Positions 27,052-35,858 of a stretch of 64,000 nt of DNA are shown here, one piece after another. The notes under the pieces were generated by a model. The model worked only from the letters and a program-made list of their open reading frames with translations. It was not told the origin of the DNA and ran no database searches. Position 1 is the first letter of the stretch; every line of letters starts with the position of its first letter. The translations under genes and the position numbers were made by a program. Source of the stretch: an uncultured Pseudanabaenaceae cyanobacterium (GTDB lineage: Bacteria; Cyanobacteriota; Cyanobacteriia; Pseudanabaenales; Pseudanabaenaceae); contig CALGKB010000001.1 of assembly GCA_937927915.1 (NCBI GenBank), forward strand, positions 213,774 to 277,773. Direction: 5' to 3'.

Positions 27052-27540
27052 CTAGATGGAGCCAGCGTTCGTAAGTTGTGTGGCTAGTTTTTGCCCTTCC
27101 ACAGAAACAGTAGCTTGATGTAAAACTACTCTACGTCTTGTAGAGATCGGATTTGTTGGGGTCTTTCTTTGCCGCTCTTTCTGGTAGCTTGGGCAGCTAT
27201 ACCCGTAGATGGCAAAAGAAGCATTGGCAAGTTCTCGCAGGGGAGCTATCCCAGGAGCATCTAAATTACCAAATTAGCCCGCACTCCCTTAGAGAGCACT
27301 GCAGATACTAGTGACATTTGTCAGAATCAAAGGACTGTCTACATCTAGGCAATTGCTTACTACTCTGCCAACGGCTTGCCCCGTGTGAGCCTCTAGGGTA
27401 AGGGTTTGGGCTTGCACTGGTAACAGCAAAGAGAGATTGCGAGCCGTAATAGGTAGAAATCTGAGGGGTCTGGTTGACATAAATCGACCCCTTGGGGCTA
27501 GGGTTATATGACGATAAGTGCTACTCCCTGGGGTAGAAAT
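27052..27540 (-). pseudogene. Decayed protein-coding frame upstream of the MAA cluster
   Basis: Reading the minus strand in one frame from 27540 to the stop at 27052-27054 gives about 160 codons with only two in-frame stops, at 27289-27291 and 27274-27276. The translation looks coding-like on both sides of the stops: STYRHITLAPRGRF and AQTLTLEAHTGQAVGRVVSN before, and VVLHQATVSVEGQKLATQL after. I do not recognise the family. An intact 63-residue piece (27289-27480) exists but is probably only a fragment. A degraded gene is the simplest reading; two very short genes cannot be excluded. Confidence 0.4.
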
Positions 27541-27760
27541 TTAGTTATGGGGGACAAGGACACAGTATTAAGAAATTATTAATAGTAGTTTATACCGCTT
27601 AGAAGCGAAATATTAATTATTGCATCTGCAGTTTTTTTAGTCATATAGCCGTAGACAGAATTACAGTAAAAATAACTATGGTTTATGGGGGCATCAGTAG
27701 TTATGCATATTTACCAATTGCAATATTGTGATATGTTTACTGTAGTTACAGACAAAAGCT
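27541..27760 (+). promoter_or_regulatory. Upstream region of mysA with a weak candidate promoter
   Basis: An AT-rich 220-bp stretch. The best candidate is TTGCAA (27717-27722), a 17-nt spacer and TGTAGT (27740-27745, four of six). No clear Shine-Dalgarno precedes the mysA ATG at 27761. No recognisable riboswitch or operator was found. Confidence 0.25.
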
Positions 27761-28990
27761 ATGGGTAACATTCAGGCACACTTCACGGCGACGGAGAAAG
27801 CGTTCCATGTAGAGGGCTACGAAAAGATTGAATTTAGTCTGCTCTATGTGGATGGTGCTTTTCGGATTGGCAACAGGGAAATTGCTGACTGCTACAAACT
27901 CTTCGGGCGTTGTTTGATGGTGATCGACCCTGTAATTTACAGTCTCTACCGGGAGGAAATTAACAGTTATTTCGCCCATTACGAGATTGCTTTGACAGTT
28001 TTCCCCATTGTGATCAAGGAAACGGATAAGAATTTGCGCACCTTTGAACGCATTATTGATGCCTTTGTCGATTTTGGTTTAATTCGCAAGGAGCCTGTTT
28101 TGGTGGTGGGGGGTGGCTTGATGACGGATGTGGTGGGATTTGCTTGCGCCGCCTACCGCCGCAGTACTAACTATATTCGGGTGCCCACTACTTTGATTGG
28201 TCTCATCGATGCCAGTGTAGCCATTAAGGTGGCAGTTAATCACGGCAAATTAAAGAACAGATTGGGGGCTTACCATGCGTCTCAAAAGGTGATCCTAGAT
28301 TTTTCTTTCCTCAGAACTTTACCGATCGCGCAAGTCAGAAATGGCATGGCGGAGTTGATTAAAATTGCCATAGTTGCCCATGCTGATTTGTTTGCCAAGT
28401 TAGAGGAGTACGGAGAGGATTTGTTACACACCCGCTTTGGTTTTTTAGATGGCTCGGAGGAGTTGCGGCAGGTAGGACACTATATTACCTATGAGGCAAT
28501 TAAGCGGATGTTGGAACTAGAGGTGCCCAATTTACATGAGCTAGACCTCGATCGGGTGATTGCCTATGGTCACACCTGGAGTCCGACGTTGGAATTAGCG
28601 CCAGAGATTCCTATGTTTCACGGGCACGCAGTGAATATTGATATGGCATTTTCAGCAACCATTGCTTGGCAACGGGGTTATATCACGGAGACGGAATTGC
28701 ACCGCATTTTAGGGTTGATGAGTCGGGTGGGTTTGGCACTAGACAGTGAGTACTTTACCCCTGAGTTGTTGTGGCGGGCAACGGAATCGATCGTGCGCAC
28801 TAGGGATGGCAAACAACGGGCGGCGGTACCGAGACCCATCGGGACTTGTTATTTCATCAACGACTTGACGAAGGAAGAATTGACCCAGACTTTGTTTTTA
28901 CACAAGGAGATTTGTCAGTCCTATCCGCGCCAGGGGGCTGGCATTGATATGTTTATGACTCTGGATTATCCTGAAAGGGCAGCGGTGTAA
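27761..28990 (+). CDS. mysA: Demethyl-4-deoxygadusol synthase (sugar phosphate cyclase)
   Basis: A 409-residue member of the dehydroquinate synthase-like sugar phosphate cyclases. In MAA clusters MysA converts sedoheptulose 7-phosphate to demethyl-4-deoxygadusol, the core of the sunscreen chromophore. Visible blocks are the NAD-binding [42 protein letters not shown] (quoted in part: [20 protein letters not shown]), GAYHAS, the zinc-site region [18 protein letters not shown], and YGHTWSP with [14 protein letters not shown]. The related 2-epi-5-epi-valiolone synthases look similar; the adjacent O-methyltransferase and ATP-grasp genes settle the call. First gene of a four-gene operon, two bases before mysB. 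Confidence 0.94.
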   Translation: MGNIQAHFTATEKAFHVEGYEKIEFSLLYVDGAFRIGNREIADCYKLFGRCLMVIDPVIYSLYREEINSYFAHYEIALTVFPIVIKETDKNLRTFERIIDAFVDFGLIRKEPVLVVGGGLMTDVVGFACAAYRRSTNYIRVPTTLIGLIDASVAIKVAVNHGKLKNRLGAYHASQKVILDFSFLRTLPIAQVRNGMAELIKIAIVAHADLFAKLEEYGEDLLHTRFGFLDGSEELRQVGHYITYEAIKRMLELEVPNLHELDLDRVIAYGHTWSPTLELAPEIPMFHGHAVNIDMAFSATIAWQRGYITETELHRILGLMSRVGLALDSEYFTPELLWRATESIVRTRDGKQRAAVPRPIGTCYFINDLTKEELTQTLFLHKEICQSYPRQGAGIDMFMTLDYPERAAV

Positions 28991-28992
28991 GT

Positions 28993-29796
28993 ATGAGACC
29001 GATCACACCTGTTGGAATTTTGGCGCAGAAGCTCCAACTTTTGCTAGAGAAGGGGAAGGGCTTAAATCTGGACCCTGATTTTATGGCAGAATTGGAGGCT
29101 GCCACCGCTTTGGCAAAGGGGATAGAACCCTACACGGAATACTGTACTAGTCCTGCTTCAGAGCCACTGCGGCAGTTGGTGGAGAGAACCCGATCGGAGG
29201 ATTGGCAATCCCGTTACAAAGAGGGGGCGACGGTAAAACCTCTGGTTGCGGAGATGTTGTCGGGGCAGGTGGAGGGGCAGTTTCTCCAGATGTTGTTGTA
29301 CGCCCTCAAGGCACGGCGGGTGTTGGAAATCGGGATGTTTACCGGTTATTCAGCTTTGGCGATGGCAGAGGCGCTGCCGGAGGATGGGGTGGTCATTGCC
29401 TGTGAGATTGATCCCTTTGCCGCCCAATTTGCCCAGGAGTCCTTTCGTCTGTCCCCCCATGGCAAAAAGATTGATGTCAGAGTGGCTCCCGCTATGCAGA
29501 CGTTGCATCAATTGGCAGCTGAGGGGCAGTCCTTTGACTTTATCTTTATCGATGCTGATAAGGGGGGCTATGTTGACTATTTTCGTTTCATTCTCGATCG
29601 GGGTCTCTTGGCGGCAGGGGGCATAATTGCGGTGGATAACACTTTTTATGAAGGTCAGGCATATCTGCCACCAGAGCAACGGGGGGAGAATGGCAAAGCG
29701 ATCGCGGCTTTTAATGAAGTGGTGCAGAAGGACGATCGGGTTGTGCAGGTGTTAGTGCCGTTGCGGGACGGTGTGACATTAATTCGGCGGGTCTAG
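28993..29796 (+). CDS. mysB: MAA O-methyltransferase (4-deoxygadusol synthesis)
   Basis: A 267-residue SAM-dependent methyltransferase of the caffeoyl-CoA O-methyltransferase type. SAM motif I is VLEIGMFTGYSALAMA (about residue 108), and the metal-binding DADKGGYVDYF lies near 187, followed by GGIIAVDNTFYEG. It methylates demethyl-4-deoxygadusol to 4-deoxygadusol. It starts two bases after mysA and ends one base before mysC, so the genes are translationally coupled. Length is close to characterised MysB proteins. Confidence 0.94.
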   Translation: MRPITPVGILAQKLQLLLEKGKGLNLDPDFMAELEAATALAKGIEPYTEYCTSPASEPLRQLVERTRSEDWQSRYKEGATVKPLVAEMLSGQVEGQFLQMLLYALKARRVLEIGMFTGYSALAMAEALPEDGVVIACEIDPFAAQFAQESFRLSPHGKKIDVRVAPAMQTLHQLAAEGQSFDFIFIDADKGGYVDYFRFILDRGLLAAGGIIAVDNTFYEGQAYLPPEQRGENGKAIAAFNEVVQKDDRVVQVLVPLRDGVTLIRRV

Positions 29797-29797
29797 G

Positions 29798-31111
29798 ATG
29801 AAGTGGCAGGTCATAGTCCAAAATCTGGCTACACTTTTGTTGTTATTCCTGTTGTTGCCCTTTAATTTGCTGTTCACTCTTGTAGCGGTCTTACTGGCTG
29901 TCTGGCGGCGGCGGCATCTCTATCAAAACAAGACGGTGATGGTCAGTGGCGGCAAGATGAGCAAGGGGTTACACCTGGCGCGGGCATTTTATAGGGCGGG
30001 TTACCGTGTTATTTTGCTGGAGACCCATAAATACTGGCTAGCTGGCAGTCGTTTTTCCTGGTGTATCGATCGGTTCTACACTACCCCTGATCCCCGCGCT
30101 GGGGAGTATGCTGATGCGCTGTTAAAGATTGTGCAGAAGGAAAAAGTCGATGTCTATGTGCCTGTCTGTAGTCCCGTTGCTAGTTATTACGATGCCAAAG
30201 CCAGAGAGGTGTTAGATAGTCACTGTACCGTCTTGCAGCCTGCTGCCGATGTAGTGGCGATGCTGGATGATAAATATCGCTTTATTAAAACGGCAGAATC
30301 CTTGGGGTTGCCAGTGCCGCGCTCCTTTTTGATTACCGATCGACAGCAGGTGTTAGATTTTGACTTTAGTAGCTTTCCCCGTCCTTTCATTTTGAAGAGT
30401 ATTAAGTATGATGCAGTGAGAAGACTGAATTTGACTAAGTTGCCCTGTGCCAACAAGGAAGAGATGGTCAGTTTTCTCAATTCTCTGCCGATTAGTGTAG
30501 ACAAGCCTTGGGTGCTGCAGGAATTTATCCCAGGGCAGGAATACTGCACCCATAGCACTGTGAGAGAGGGGCAGTTGCGAGTGCATTGTTGTTGTCGGTC
30601 TTCTGCTTTTCAGGTGAACTACGAGTATGTGGAGCATCCGCAAATACGGGAGTGGGTGCATACTTTTGTCAGTCACTTACAGTTAACAGGGCAGATTTCT
30701 TTTGACTTTATAGAGGCAGAGGATGGCAAAGTCTATCCCCTTGAGTGTAATCCCCGCACGCACTCGGCCATCACTATGTTTTACAATCATCCCCACTTGG
30801 CGGCAGCATATTTAGACCCCCTATTCTCGGACACAATCACCCCTCTTCCTACTAGCCGTCCTACCTATTGGCTCTACCATGAATTGTGGCGATTAGTAAC
30901 TAACATCTTGGATATGGCAGAGGTACAGAAGCGCCTGAGAATAATTTGCAATGGACAGGAAGGTATATTTAGTTGGGACGACCCCCTGCCATTTTTGATG
31001 GTCTATCACTGGCAAATTCCCCTGTTACTGTTACAGGATGTGGTCAAACAAAAGGGGTGGGTGCGCATAGATTTTAACATTGGCAAATTAGTGCAGTTGG
31101 ATGGGGATTGA
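29798..31111 (+). CDS. mysC: ATP-grasp mycosporine-glycine synthase
   Basis: A 437-residue ATP-grasp ligase that activates 4-deoxygadusol with ATP and attaches glycine to give mycosporine-glycine. An N-terminal hydrophobic segment (about 10-32, LLLLFLLLPFNLLFTLVAVLL) suggests membrane association, as in other MysC proteins. The ATP-grasp core is seen as PRPFILKSIKYDAVRR, WVLQEFIPGQEYCTHS and ISFDFIEAEDGKVYPLECNPR, with Glu/Asn metal ligands. Its TGA is followed after one base by the mysD ATG. Confidence 0.94.
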   Translation: MKWQVIVQNLATLLLLFLLLPFNLLFTLVAVLLAVWRRRHLYQNKTVMVSGGKMSKGLHLARAFYRAGYRVILLETHKYWLAGSRFSWCIDRFYTTPDPRAGEYADALLKIVQKEKVDVYVPVCSPVASYYDAKAREVLDSHCTVLQPAADVVAMLDDKYRFIKTAESLGLPVPRSFLITDRQQVLDFDFSSFPRPFILKSIKYDAVRRLNLTKLPCANKEEMVSFLNSLPISVDKPWVLQEFIPGQEYCTHSTVREGQLRVHCCCRSSAFQVNYEYVEHPQIREWVHTFVSHLQLTGQISFDFIEAEDGKVYPLECNPRTHSAITMFYNHPHLAAAYLDPLFSDTITPLPTSRPTYWLYHELWRLVTNILDMAEVQKRLRIICNGQEGIFSWDDPLPFLMVYHWQIPLLLLQDVVKQKGWVRIDFNIGKLVQLDGD

Positions 31112-31112
31112 G

Positions 31113-32135
31113 ATGAAAATTCTGCAGCTGGTTGGCTCCCCTAGTAGTAGTTTCTACGCGCAGTTGTCCCGCCTCTACGCCCAGGATTCTATTGCTGCCC
31201 TCAGCGATCGTTATGAATTTCTGATTGCCTATGTAACCAAGGAAGGCTGGCGGTTTCCTGCTTCTTTGCAACCAGAGGACATCGATCGGGCAGAATTGTT
31301 GTCTTTACCTGCCGCTCTCACGGTCTTAGCCAACGAAAAACCAACGGTTGCCCTACCCCAGATGTTTTGTCTGCCAGGGATGACCATCTATCGGTCTTTG
31401 TTAGATGTCTTACAAATTCCCTACATTGGCAACCCAGGTAGTTTGATGGCATTGACGGCGGATAAAGCAAAGACAAAAGTAATTGTGGCTAGTGGGGGAG
31501 TGCCGGTGCCCAGGGGGGAGATATTGCACAAAGGGGAAGAGCCAACCCTAACACCACCTGTGGTGGTGAAACCAGTGGATGCCGATAATTCCCTCGGTGT
31601 GTCTTTTGTGCGCCAAGCAGCAGAATATGGGGAGGCATTAGCACTGGCAAGGCAAGAATCCGATCGGGTTTTGGTAGAGGAATTCATCCCTGGCAGAGAG
31701 GTGCGCTGCGGCATTTTAGACCTCGGCAAAGAGCTAATCTGTCTGCCTTTGGAGGAATATCCTATCAATCCCGCCTACCCCATTCGCACGGTAGAGAGTA
31801 AAATCAAAGCCACAGAGACGGGCGAGCTTTATCTCACGGCAAAAGACCCTACGAAAGCCTGGATTATTCCCCCCGCTTCTGACCCCATTACTCCTAAAGT
31901 GTGGGCATTAGCAAAGCTATGTCACCGCGCCTTGGGCTGTCGTCATTACAGTTTATTTGATTTTCGTATTACCCCCCCTGGGGCAGTGTATTTTCTGGAG
32001 GCGGGATTATATTGTTCTTTTTCCCCCAAGAGTGTGATTGTGACGATGGCACGCAGTGCTGGCATTACTTTGGAGGATTTGTTGGATAAAATGCTAGGGG
32101 CGGTTCTCCCTGAGGCTCAGGTACAAGCTCAGTAA
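31113..32135 (+). CDS. mysD: D-Ala-D-Ala ligase-like MAA synthetase (mysporine-2-glycine/shinorine/porphyra-334 type)
   Basis: A 340-residue ATP-grasp protein related to D-alanine-D-alanine ligase. In MAA clusters MysD joins a second amino acid (Ser, Thr or others) to mycosporine-glycine, giving imine MAAs such as shinorine or porphyra-334. Motifs seen: PYIGNPGSLMALTADKAKTK, VVVKPVDADNSLGVSFV, RVLVEEFIPGREVRCGIL and the end YFLEAGLYCSFSPKSVIV. The usual E-x-N metal pair is modified to LEAGLY, as expected for MysD rather than a cell-wall Ddl. ATG 31113 fits directly after mysC; a GTG-like upstream start would overlap. Its last 42 bp overlap the convergent SLH gene. Confidence 0.92.
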   Translation: MKILQLVGSPSSSFYAQLSRLYAQDSIAALSDRYEFLIAYVTKEGWRFPASLQPEDIDRAELLSLPAALTVLANEKPTVALPQMFCLPGMTIYRSLLDVLQIPYIGNPGSLMALTADKAKTKVIVASGGVPVPRGEILHKGEEPTLTPPVVVKPVDADNSLGVSFVRQAAEYGEALALARQESDRVLVEEFIPGREVRCGILDLGKELICLPLEEYPINPAYPIRTVESKIKATETGELYLTAKDPTKAWIIPPASDPITPKVWALAKLCHRALGCRHYSLFDFRITPPGAVYFLEAGLYCSFSPKSVIVTMARSAGITLEDLLDKMLGAVLPEAQVQAQ

Positions 32136-32705
32136 CTTAGCCATATCCAAGCGGGTCATGGGAGCAAGGGGGCGCAGGCGTTTTTGTTCATCCACGTCCA
32201 CCAATCCTTCATAGAGAGCAGTAGCTACGGCTCGCCTTGCCCAAGGGGGAATCTCCTTAGCATCGGGGTAGGGAGCTAGTATCTCCGCCACAGTGGCATC
32301 GGAAAATTGAAACACCCCATAGGCGTTGGCAAAACTGGCAATGGCTTCGGCACGATTGATCCGCTGATTGGGGTAGAACAAACCTTGGTCGTAGCCCCGC
32401 ATTACCCCTGTGCGCAAAACCACTTGGATACTGTCGTAAGCCCAGTGATTACGGGGCACATCTTTGACGGGGATATTGACAGTCCGCAGGCGGCGTTGCA
32501 GTTGGAAAGTGCGCACTAAAATAGTCGCCAGTTCAGCACGGCTGATTACGCGCTGGGGGTGAAATTGTCCATCCCGATCGAGTTCCATCAATCTTGCCTT
32601 GAGGACGGTGGCAATGGGGTCAGGGGGGAGTTGGGAGCGGAGTTCCTGGGCAGGGACAGCCAGAGAGAGGACAAGGGTTAAGTAGAGGGCAAGCTGGGTC
32701 TTCAT
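32094..32705 (-). CDS. SLH-domain protein, secreted
   Basis: A protein of about 203 residues from ATG 32705 (MKTQLALYLTLVLSLAVPAQ), which gives a signal peptide with AQE-type cleavage; the frame runs on upstream but covers the FKBP gene on the other strand. Two or three SLH-type repeats follow: FHPQRVISRAELATILVRTF, HWAYDSIQVVLRTGVMRGYD and FYPNQRINRAEAIASFANAY. SLH domains bind cell-wall polymers. The 3' end runs 42 bp into mysD on the opposite strand. ATG 32729 is an alternative start. Confidence 0.78.
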   Translation of the reverse strand: MKTQLALYLTLVLSLAVPAQELRSQLPPDPIATVLKARLMELDRDGQFHPQRVISRAELATILVRTFQLQRRLRTVNIPVKDVPRNHWAYDSIQVVLRTGVMRGYDQGLFYPNQRINRAEAIASFANAYGVFQFSDATVAEILAPYPDAKEIPPWARRAVATALYEGLVDVDEQKRLRPLAPMTRLDMAKLLSLYLSLRENRP

Positions 32706-32730
32706 GGGTAAATTGGGAATCCGCTTCATG

Positions 32731-32736
32731 TATAAT
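32731..32736 (+). promoter_or_regulatory. Candidate -10 element for the FKBP gene
   Basis: A perfect TATAAT lies 70 bp before the proposed TTG start of the FKBP gene, in the short spacer shared with the divergent SLH gene. A matching -35 hexamer is not obvious. Confidence 0.35.
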
Positions 32737-32805
32737 TCTCTAGGAACTGGAGACGATTGGATACACAGTGGTCGTTCCCTGCATGATGAATTAGGAGATA
32801 GGTCT

Positions 32806-33261
32806 TTGAAAGGCATTCTAGTTAGTTTCGCAGTGACAGTGGTGGCAGTCCTAGTCTTGGTGATTGCCCAGTTTGTCTCGGGACAGGAGCAGGTGGTAGC
32901 TGCCCCCGCAGCGGAATACATCACAACTCCCTCTGGCTTGAAGTACCGCGATATTAAGGTGGGCACGGGTCCCAGCCCCGAAAATGGGCAATTAGTCTTT
33001 GTCCACTACACTGGCAAGTTGGAAAATGGCAGAAAATTTGATAGCTCCCGCGATCGGGGCACGCCCTTTGCCTTTCGCCTAGGGGTAGGGGAAGTAATTA
33101 AAGGCTGGGACGAAGGTATCGCCACTATGAAAGTGGGTGGGCAACGGGAGTTGGTTATCCCTCCTGAACTGGGCTATGGTGCGCAGGGCGCAGGCGGTGT
33201 CATTCCCCCCAACGCTACCCTTATTTTTGACGTAGAACTAATCCGTATCGCGCCCCGTTAG
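32806..33261 (+). CDS. FKBP-type peptidyl-prolyl cis-trans isomerase, membrane-anchored
   Basis: About 151 residues. The start is best set at TTG 32806, because AGGAG (32793-32797) lies eight bases upstream and translation then opens directly with a signal anchor (LKGILVSFAVTVVAVLVLVI). An ATG at 32704 would collide with the divergent SLH gene. The FKBP domain is complete: SGLKYRDIKVGTG, VFVHYTGKLENGRKFDSS, FRLGVGEVIKGWDEGIATMK, ELGYGAQGAGGVIPPNATL. It should assist folding in the periplasm or thylakoid lumen. Its stop shares four bases (TTAG) with the convergent PHP gene. Confidence 0.9.
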   Translation: MKGILVSFAVTVVAVLVLVIAQFVSGQEQVVAAPAAEYITTPSGLKYRDIKVGTGPSPENGQLVFVHYTGKLENGRKFDSSRDRGTPFAFRLGVGEVIKGWDEGIATMKVGGQRELVIPPELGYGAQGAGGVIPPNATLIFDVELIRIAPR

Positions 33262-33944
33262 ATACGCCGCGTAATTTTCAAACCGTGGGAGTCCGTGCCG
33301 CAGGTGTGCAGTAAACCCAGGTCTTCCACGATCGGCTTAATCTCTGCGGTCACTTTCTTGGTGGGTTGCCAGGGGTCACAGTTCTCGTAGCTATAGTAGG
33401 TCTCTACCCCATCGATACCCAGCTTCGCCGCCTCCACAATCAACTCCCGAGCGGGACGACGATAGCGAGCGGGGTGTGCCAATACCGCAATTCCCCCTGC
33501 CTGGTGGATAGCATTGATTACCTTCACCGCCTGATAGTCAATGCCTGCCGTTGCCTTACTCTGGAGATAGGGGAGCAGAGCAGGGTGGCGGGGGTCAAAG
33601 TCGTAACCCAAAATGTGCACCTCTGTAAACAGCAAACTGGCATTAATCTCTACCCCTGTCCACAGCTGGGGCAAGTTAGTCTCCCCCGATCGTTTTCTAT
33701 AAATCAATTCCTGCCGCGCCACTTCGTAGCCCTCGATCGTATGATGATCAGTGATAGCAAAATGGCGAATCTTCAGGTTGACAGCCTGTTCCACAATATC
33801 GCGGGGGTGCATCTGCCCATCCGAGAAGCAAGAATGGAGATGGAAATTGAGGGTATAGGGACAACTATTCCCCTCCACCTGGGCAAAAATTTCCCGCAGG
33901 ACAGAGGTAGCTCTCTTAACAGGGGGGGAAGTAGTTATTACCAT
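33258..33944 (-). CDS. PHP-domain metal-dependent phosphoesterase
   Basis: About 228 residues (ATG 33944; ATG 33968 is also open). Metal-binding histidine motifs of the PHP fold are present: FHLHSCFSDG (first), FAITDHHTIEG (second), GVEINA, GIAVLAHPARY and the final TCGTDSHG. This subgroup includes 3',5'-nucleoside bisphosphate and oligonucleotide phosphatases of the YciV/TrpH type. It has normal length and no additional domain. Convergent with FKBP, sharing four bases at the stop codons. Confidence 0.87.
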   Translation of the reverse strand: MVITTSPPVKRATSVLREIFAQVEGNSCPYTLNFHLHSCFSDGQMHPRDIVEQAVNLKIRHFAITDHHTIEGYEVARQELIYRKRSGETNLPQLWTGVEINASLLFTEVHILGYDFDPRHPALLPYLQSKATAGIDYQAVKVINAIHQAGGIAVLAHPARYRRPARELIVEAAKLGIDGVETYYSYENCDPWQPTKKVTAEIKPIVEDLGLLHTCGTDSHGLKITRRI

Positions 33945-33991
33945 AAAACGCACCCTCAGTGACAACAAACTTTACCTATCTTAACGAGAAT

Positions 33992-35386
33992 TTAGGGCAA
34001 CTGACAATGACGGCGTTCCCGATCGGATTCTAAATCCAGCCAGGCGTAGGCAAAATGGCTAGTACATCTAATTTGGGGGTAGTGATTACGGATAGCAGCT
34101 AGTTGCACCTCCAGGGGCAGGCGGCTACCTCTAGGTGTACCCCAAAACCCCGCCAAGGCAGGGCAGACCTCTATTCCCTGGGGGACAGACCGCAGCACCC
34201 GCGCCAATTCTTCAATTATACACTCCTCCTGCCCACAGGCGGCATAGAGCATGGGGTGCCACTCCCGCACCATTGTAAAGCGCTCCCAGGGTTGCAGGCG
34301 GGGGTCAACACCTGTAGGAAAACTGCGGTTGCCGTGGGGGAAAAACACTGCTCCCGTCGGGATATTGGTAGCGGGAATTGCCTGCCGCAAAAAATTAACT
34401 ATGCCCCAGCGGGCGTGTTCCGTTACCAAGTGCCATAGGAACTGATTGAGGTCTTCTCCGTTAGCTATTACTGCCTTGCCGTCTGGGAGTTGCCATAACA
34501 GCGTGCCAGGGGTAACCTGCCGATGGATTTTGCCATGTTTCAGGTAGTCATAGATCAGGCGGTAACCTATTTGGCTGCGGGCGCGGGCAAGCAGTTGGGT
34601 GCCGGAGATGTAGCTGTAGATCATCAGATCCCTGACATCCTGGGTAAGGCGCTGGGTGCGGTGGGGGTAGCGAATATAGTCAAACAAAATCCCGTCCGGT
34701 TGCCGCTGCATAATGGCATTGATTACTGCCCGCAAATCTGCTTGGGCACGGGGGTTATAGGGGTCAACAAACACATGGGCAACTCCTGCTTCCTCCGGGA
34801 TAGCGTTAGGGTCTTGTAAATTCGTCTCCCCAAAGCCATTGCGGGCTAGTGCCCCCTGCCGATCGGGGCGGCGGCTGTAACTGGGACCAAAATTCAGACT
34901 GAACACCCAGGCGTAGACCTTAATTCCCCGTTCCCTCCCCTTTTGGATTACTTCTGCCAGGAGGTCTGCTTGGGGATATTTCGCCCCCACAACGCTGGGA
35001 AAGACCGTGGGATTGTCCCCCGCCGGCAAGAGCACCCGCCCATCGTAGAAGGCATTGACATAGAGGCGGTTATAGCCAAAGTTGACAACGTTATCTAAAA
35101 TCTGCTCCAAGTTGCCCGGCTTGAGGTCGCAGGGGTAGAGACGAATCCACACCCCATGCTGCTTGAGCCAGGAGTTAGCCCGACACTCTCTTAACCGATC
35201 GCTATGGGCAGTCACGATCGCCTTGTACTGTAGCTGTGCTCCCTTGTCCCCCTGGAGAGAAGCTTTGAGGAGTTGCGCCTTTTGCTCGATGGCGGGGCGG
35301 TCAAAAACACAAAAGGGAAACTCCTGCGCCCTGGCAGTTACTCCCCAGAGCCAAGCCCCCACTAGGCAAAGCCACCATCTCCTCAC
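33992..35386 (-). CDS. GHL10-like putative glycoside hydrolase, secreted
   Basis: A 464-residue protein with a signal peptide (MRRWWLCLVGAWLWGVTARA). Its catalytic domain starts at HGVWIRLYPCDLKPG and has the GHL10 pattern: NRLYVNAFYDGRVLLP, ERGIKVYAWVFSLNFGP, ARNGFGETNL (post-motif) and PDGILFDYIRYPHRTQ, where the Asp is in the region expected for a catalytic acid. This family is related to GH10/GH13 TIM barrels and its substrate in cyanobacteria is unknown, perhaps envelope polysaccharide. Confidence 0.85.
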   Translation of the reverse strand: MRRWWLCLVGAWLWGVTARAQEFPFCVFDRPAIEQKAQLLKASLQGDKGAQLQYKAIVTAHSDRLRECRANSWLKQHGVWIRLYPCDLKPGNLEQILDNVVNFGYNRLYVNAFYDGRVLLPAGDNPTVFPSVVGAKYPQADLLAEVIQKGRERGIKVYAWVFSLNFGPSYSRRPDRQGALARNGFGETNLQDPNAIPEEAGVAHVFVDPYNPRAQADLRAVINAIMQRQPDGILFDYIRYPHRTQRLTQDVRDLMIYSYISGTQLLARARSQIGYRLIYDYLKHGKIHRQVTPGTLLWQLPDGKAVIANGEDLNQFLWHLVTEHARWGIVNFLRQAIPATNIPTGAVFFPHGNRSFPTGVDPRLQPWERFTMVREWHPMLYAACGQEECIIEELARVLRSVPQGIEVCPALAGFWGTPRGSRLPLEVQLAAIRNHYPQIRCTSHFAYAWLDLESDRERRHCQLP

Positions 35387-35398
35387 ACAGACAGGGAG

Positions 35399-35617
35399 TT
35401 AACCTTCTTTGTTGACAAAGGGTAGGAGGGCGAGAATACGTGCCTGTTTAATGGCATTAGTGAGTTTACGCTGTTGTTTAGCTGTCAAGCCCGTAATGCG
35501 GCGCGGTAAAATTTTGCCCCGTTCCGTGATAAACCGCTTTAGCAGATCGACATCCTTGTAGTCAATGCGATCGGAGGGTTTGATGGGAGAGAGTCTCTTG
35601 CGGAAAAATGTCACCAT
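35399..35617 (-). CDS. rpsR: 30S ribosomal protein S18
   Basis: 72 residues with the S18 core [43 protein letters not shown] (key part: [19 protein letters not shown]) and the terminal [10 protein letters not shown]. It binds the platform of the small subunit with S6. It lies two bases after rpmG on the same strand, the usual cyanobacterial rpmG-rpsR pair. Confidence 0.97.
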   Translation of the reverse strand: MVTFFRKRLSPIKPSDRIDYKDVDLLKRFITERGKILPRRITGLTAKQQRKLTNAIKQARILALLPFVNKEG

Positions 35618-35619
35618 AG

Positions 35620-35814
35620 CTACTTGATTTCCTTATGCACAGTATGTTTGTTGCAGTAGGGACAGTATTTCTTCAACTCCAGTCGCCCTGTCGTGTTGCG
35701 GCGATTTTTCATCGTGGTATAGCGGGAGACCCCTGGCGATCGTTTGTTGGGGTTGGTGCGACATTCCGTACACTCCAACGTGATGATGATCCTAGCGCCC
35801 TTGTTTTTTGCCAT
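35620..35814 (-). CDS. rpmG: 50S ribosomal protein L33
   Basis: 64 residues: [20 protein letters not shown] at the start, then [20 protein letters not shown] and [14 protein letters not shown]. The two Cys pairs (CTEC and CPYC) form a zinc ribbon. First gene of the rpmG-rpsR pair. Confidence 0.97.
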   Translation of the reverse strand: MAKNKGARIIITLECTECRTNPNKRSPGVSRYTTMKNRRNTTGRLELKKYCPYCNKHTVHKEIK

Positions 35815-35858
35815 AGCTCAGTTGGTAAGCACAGACCATTAAATATAACACAAATTCT

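Noticed and set aside
27289..27480. Intact 63-codon minus-strand ORF as a real gene
   Set aside because: The coding-like signal continues in the same frame on both sides of its stop and start, so it is better read as a fragment of a decayed longer gene.
35813..35830. tRNA-like sequence ATAGCTCAGTTGGTAAGC on the + strand
   Set aside because: It resembles a tRNA D arm, but no anticodon arm, T arm or matching acceptor stem follows, and it overlaps the start codon of rpmG. Most likely chance.
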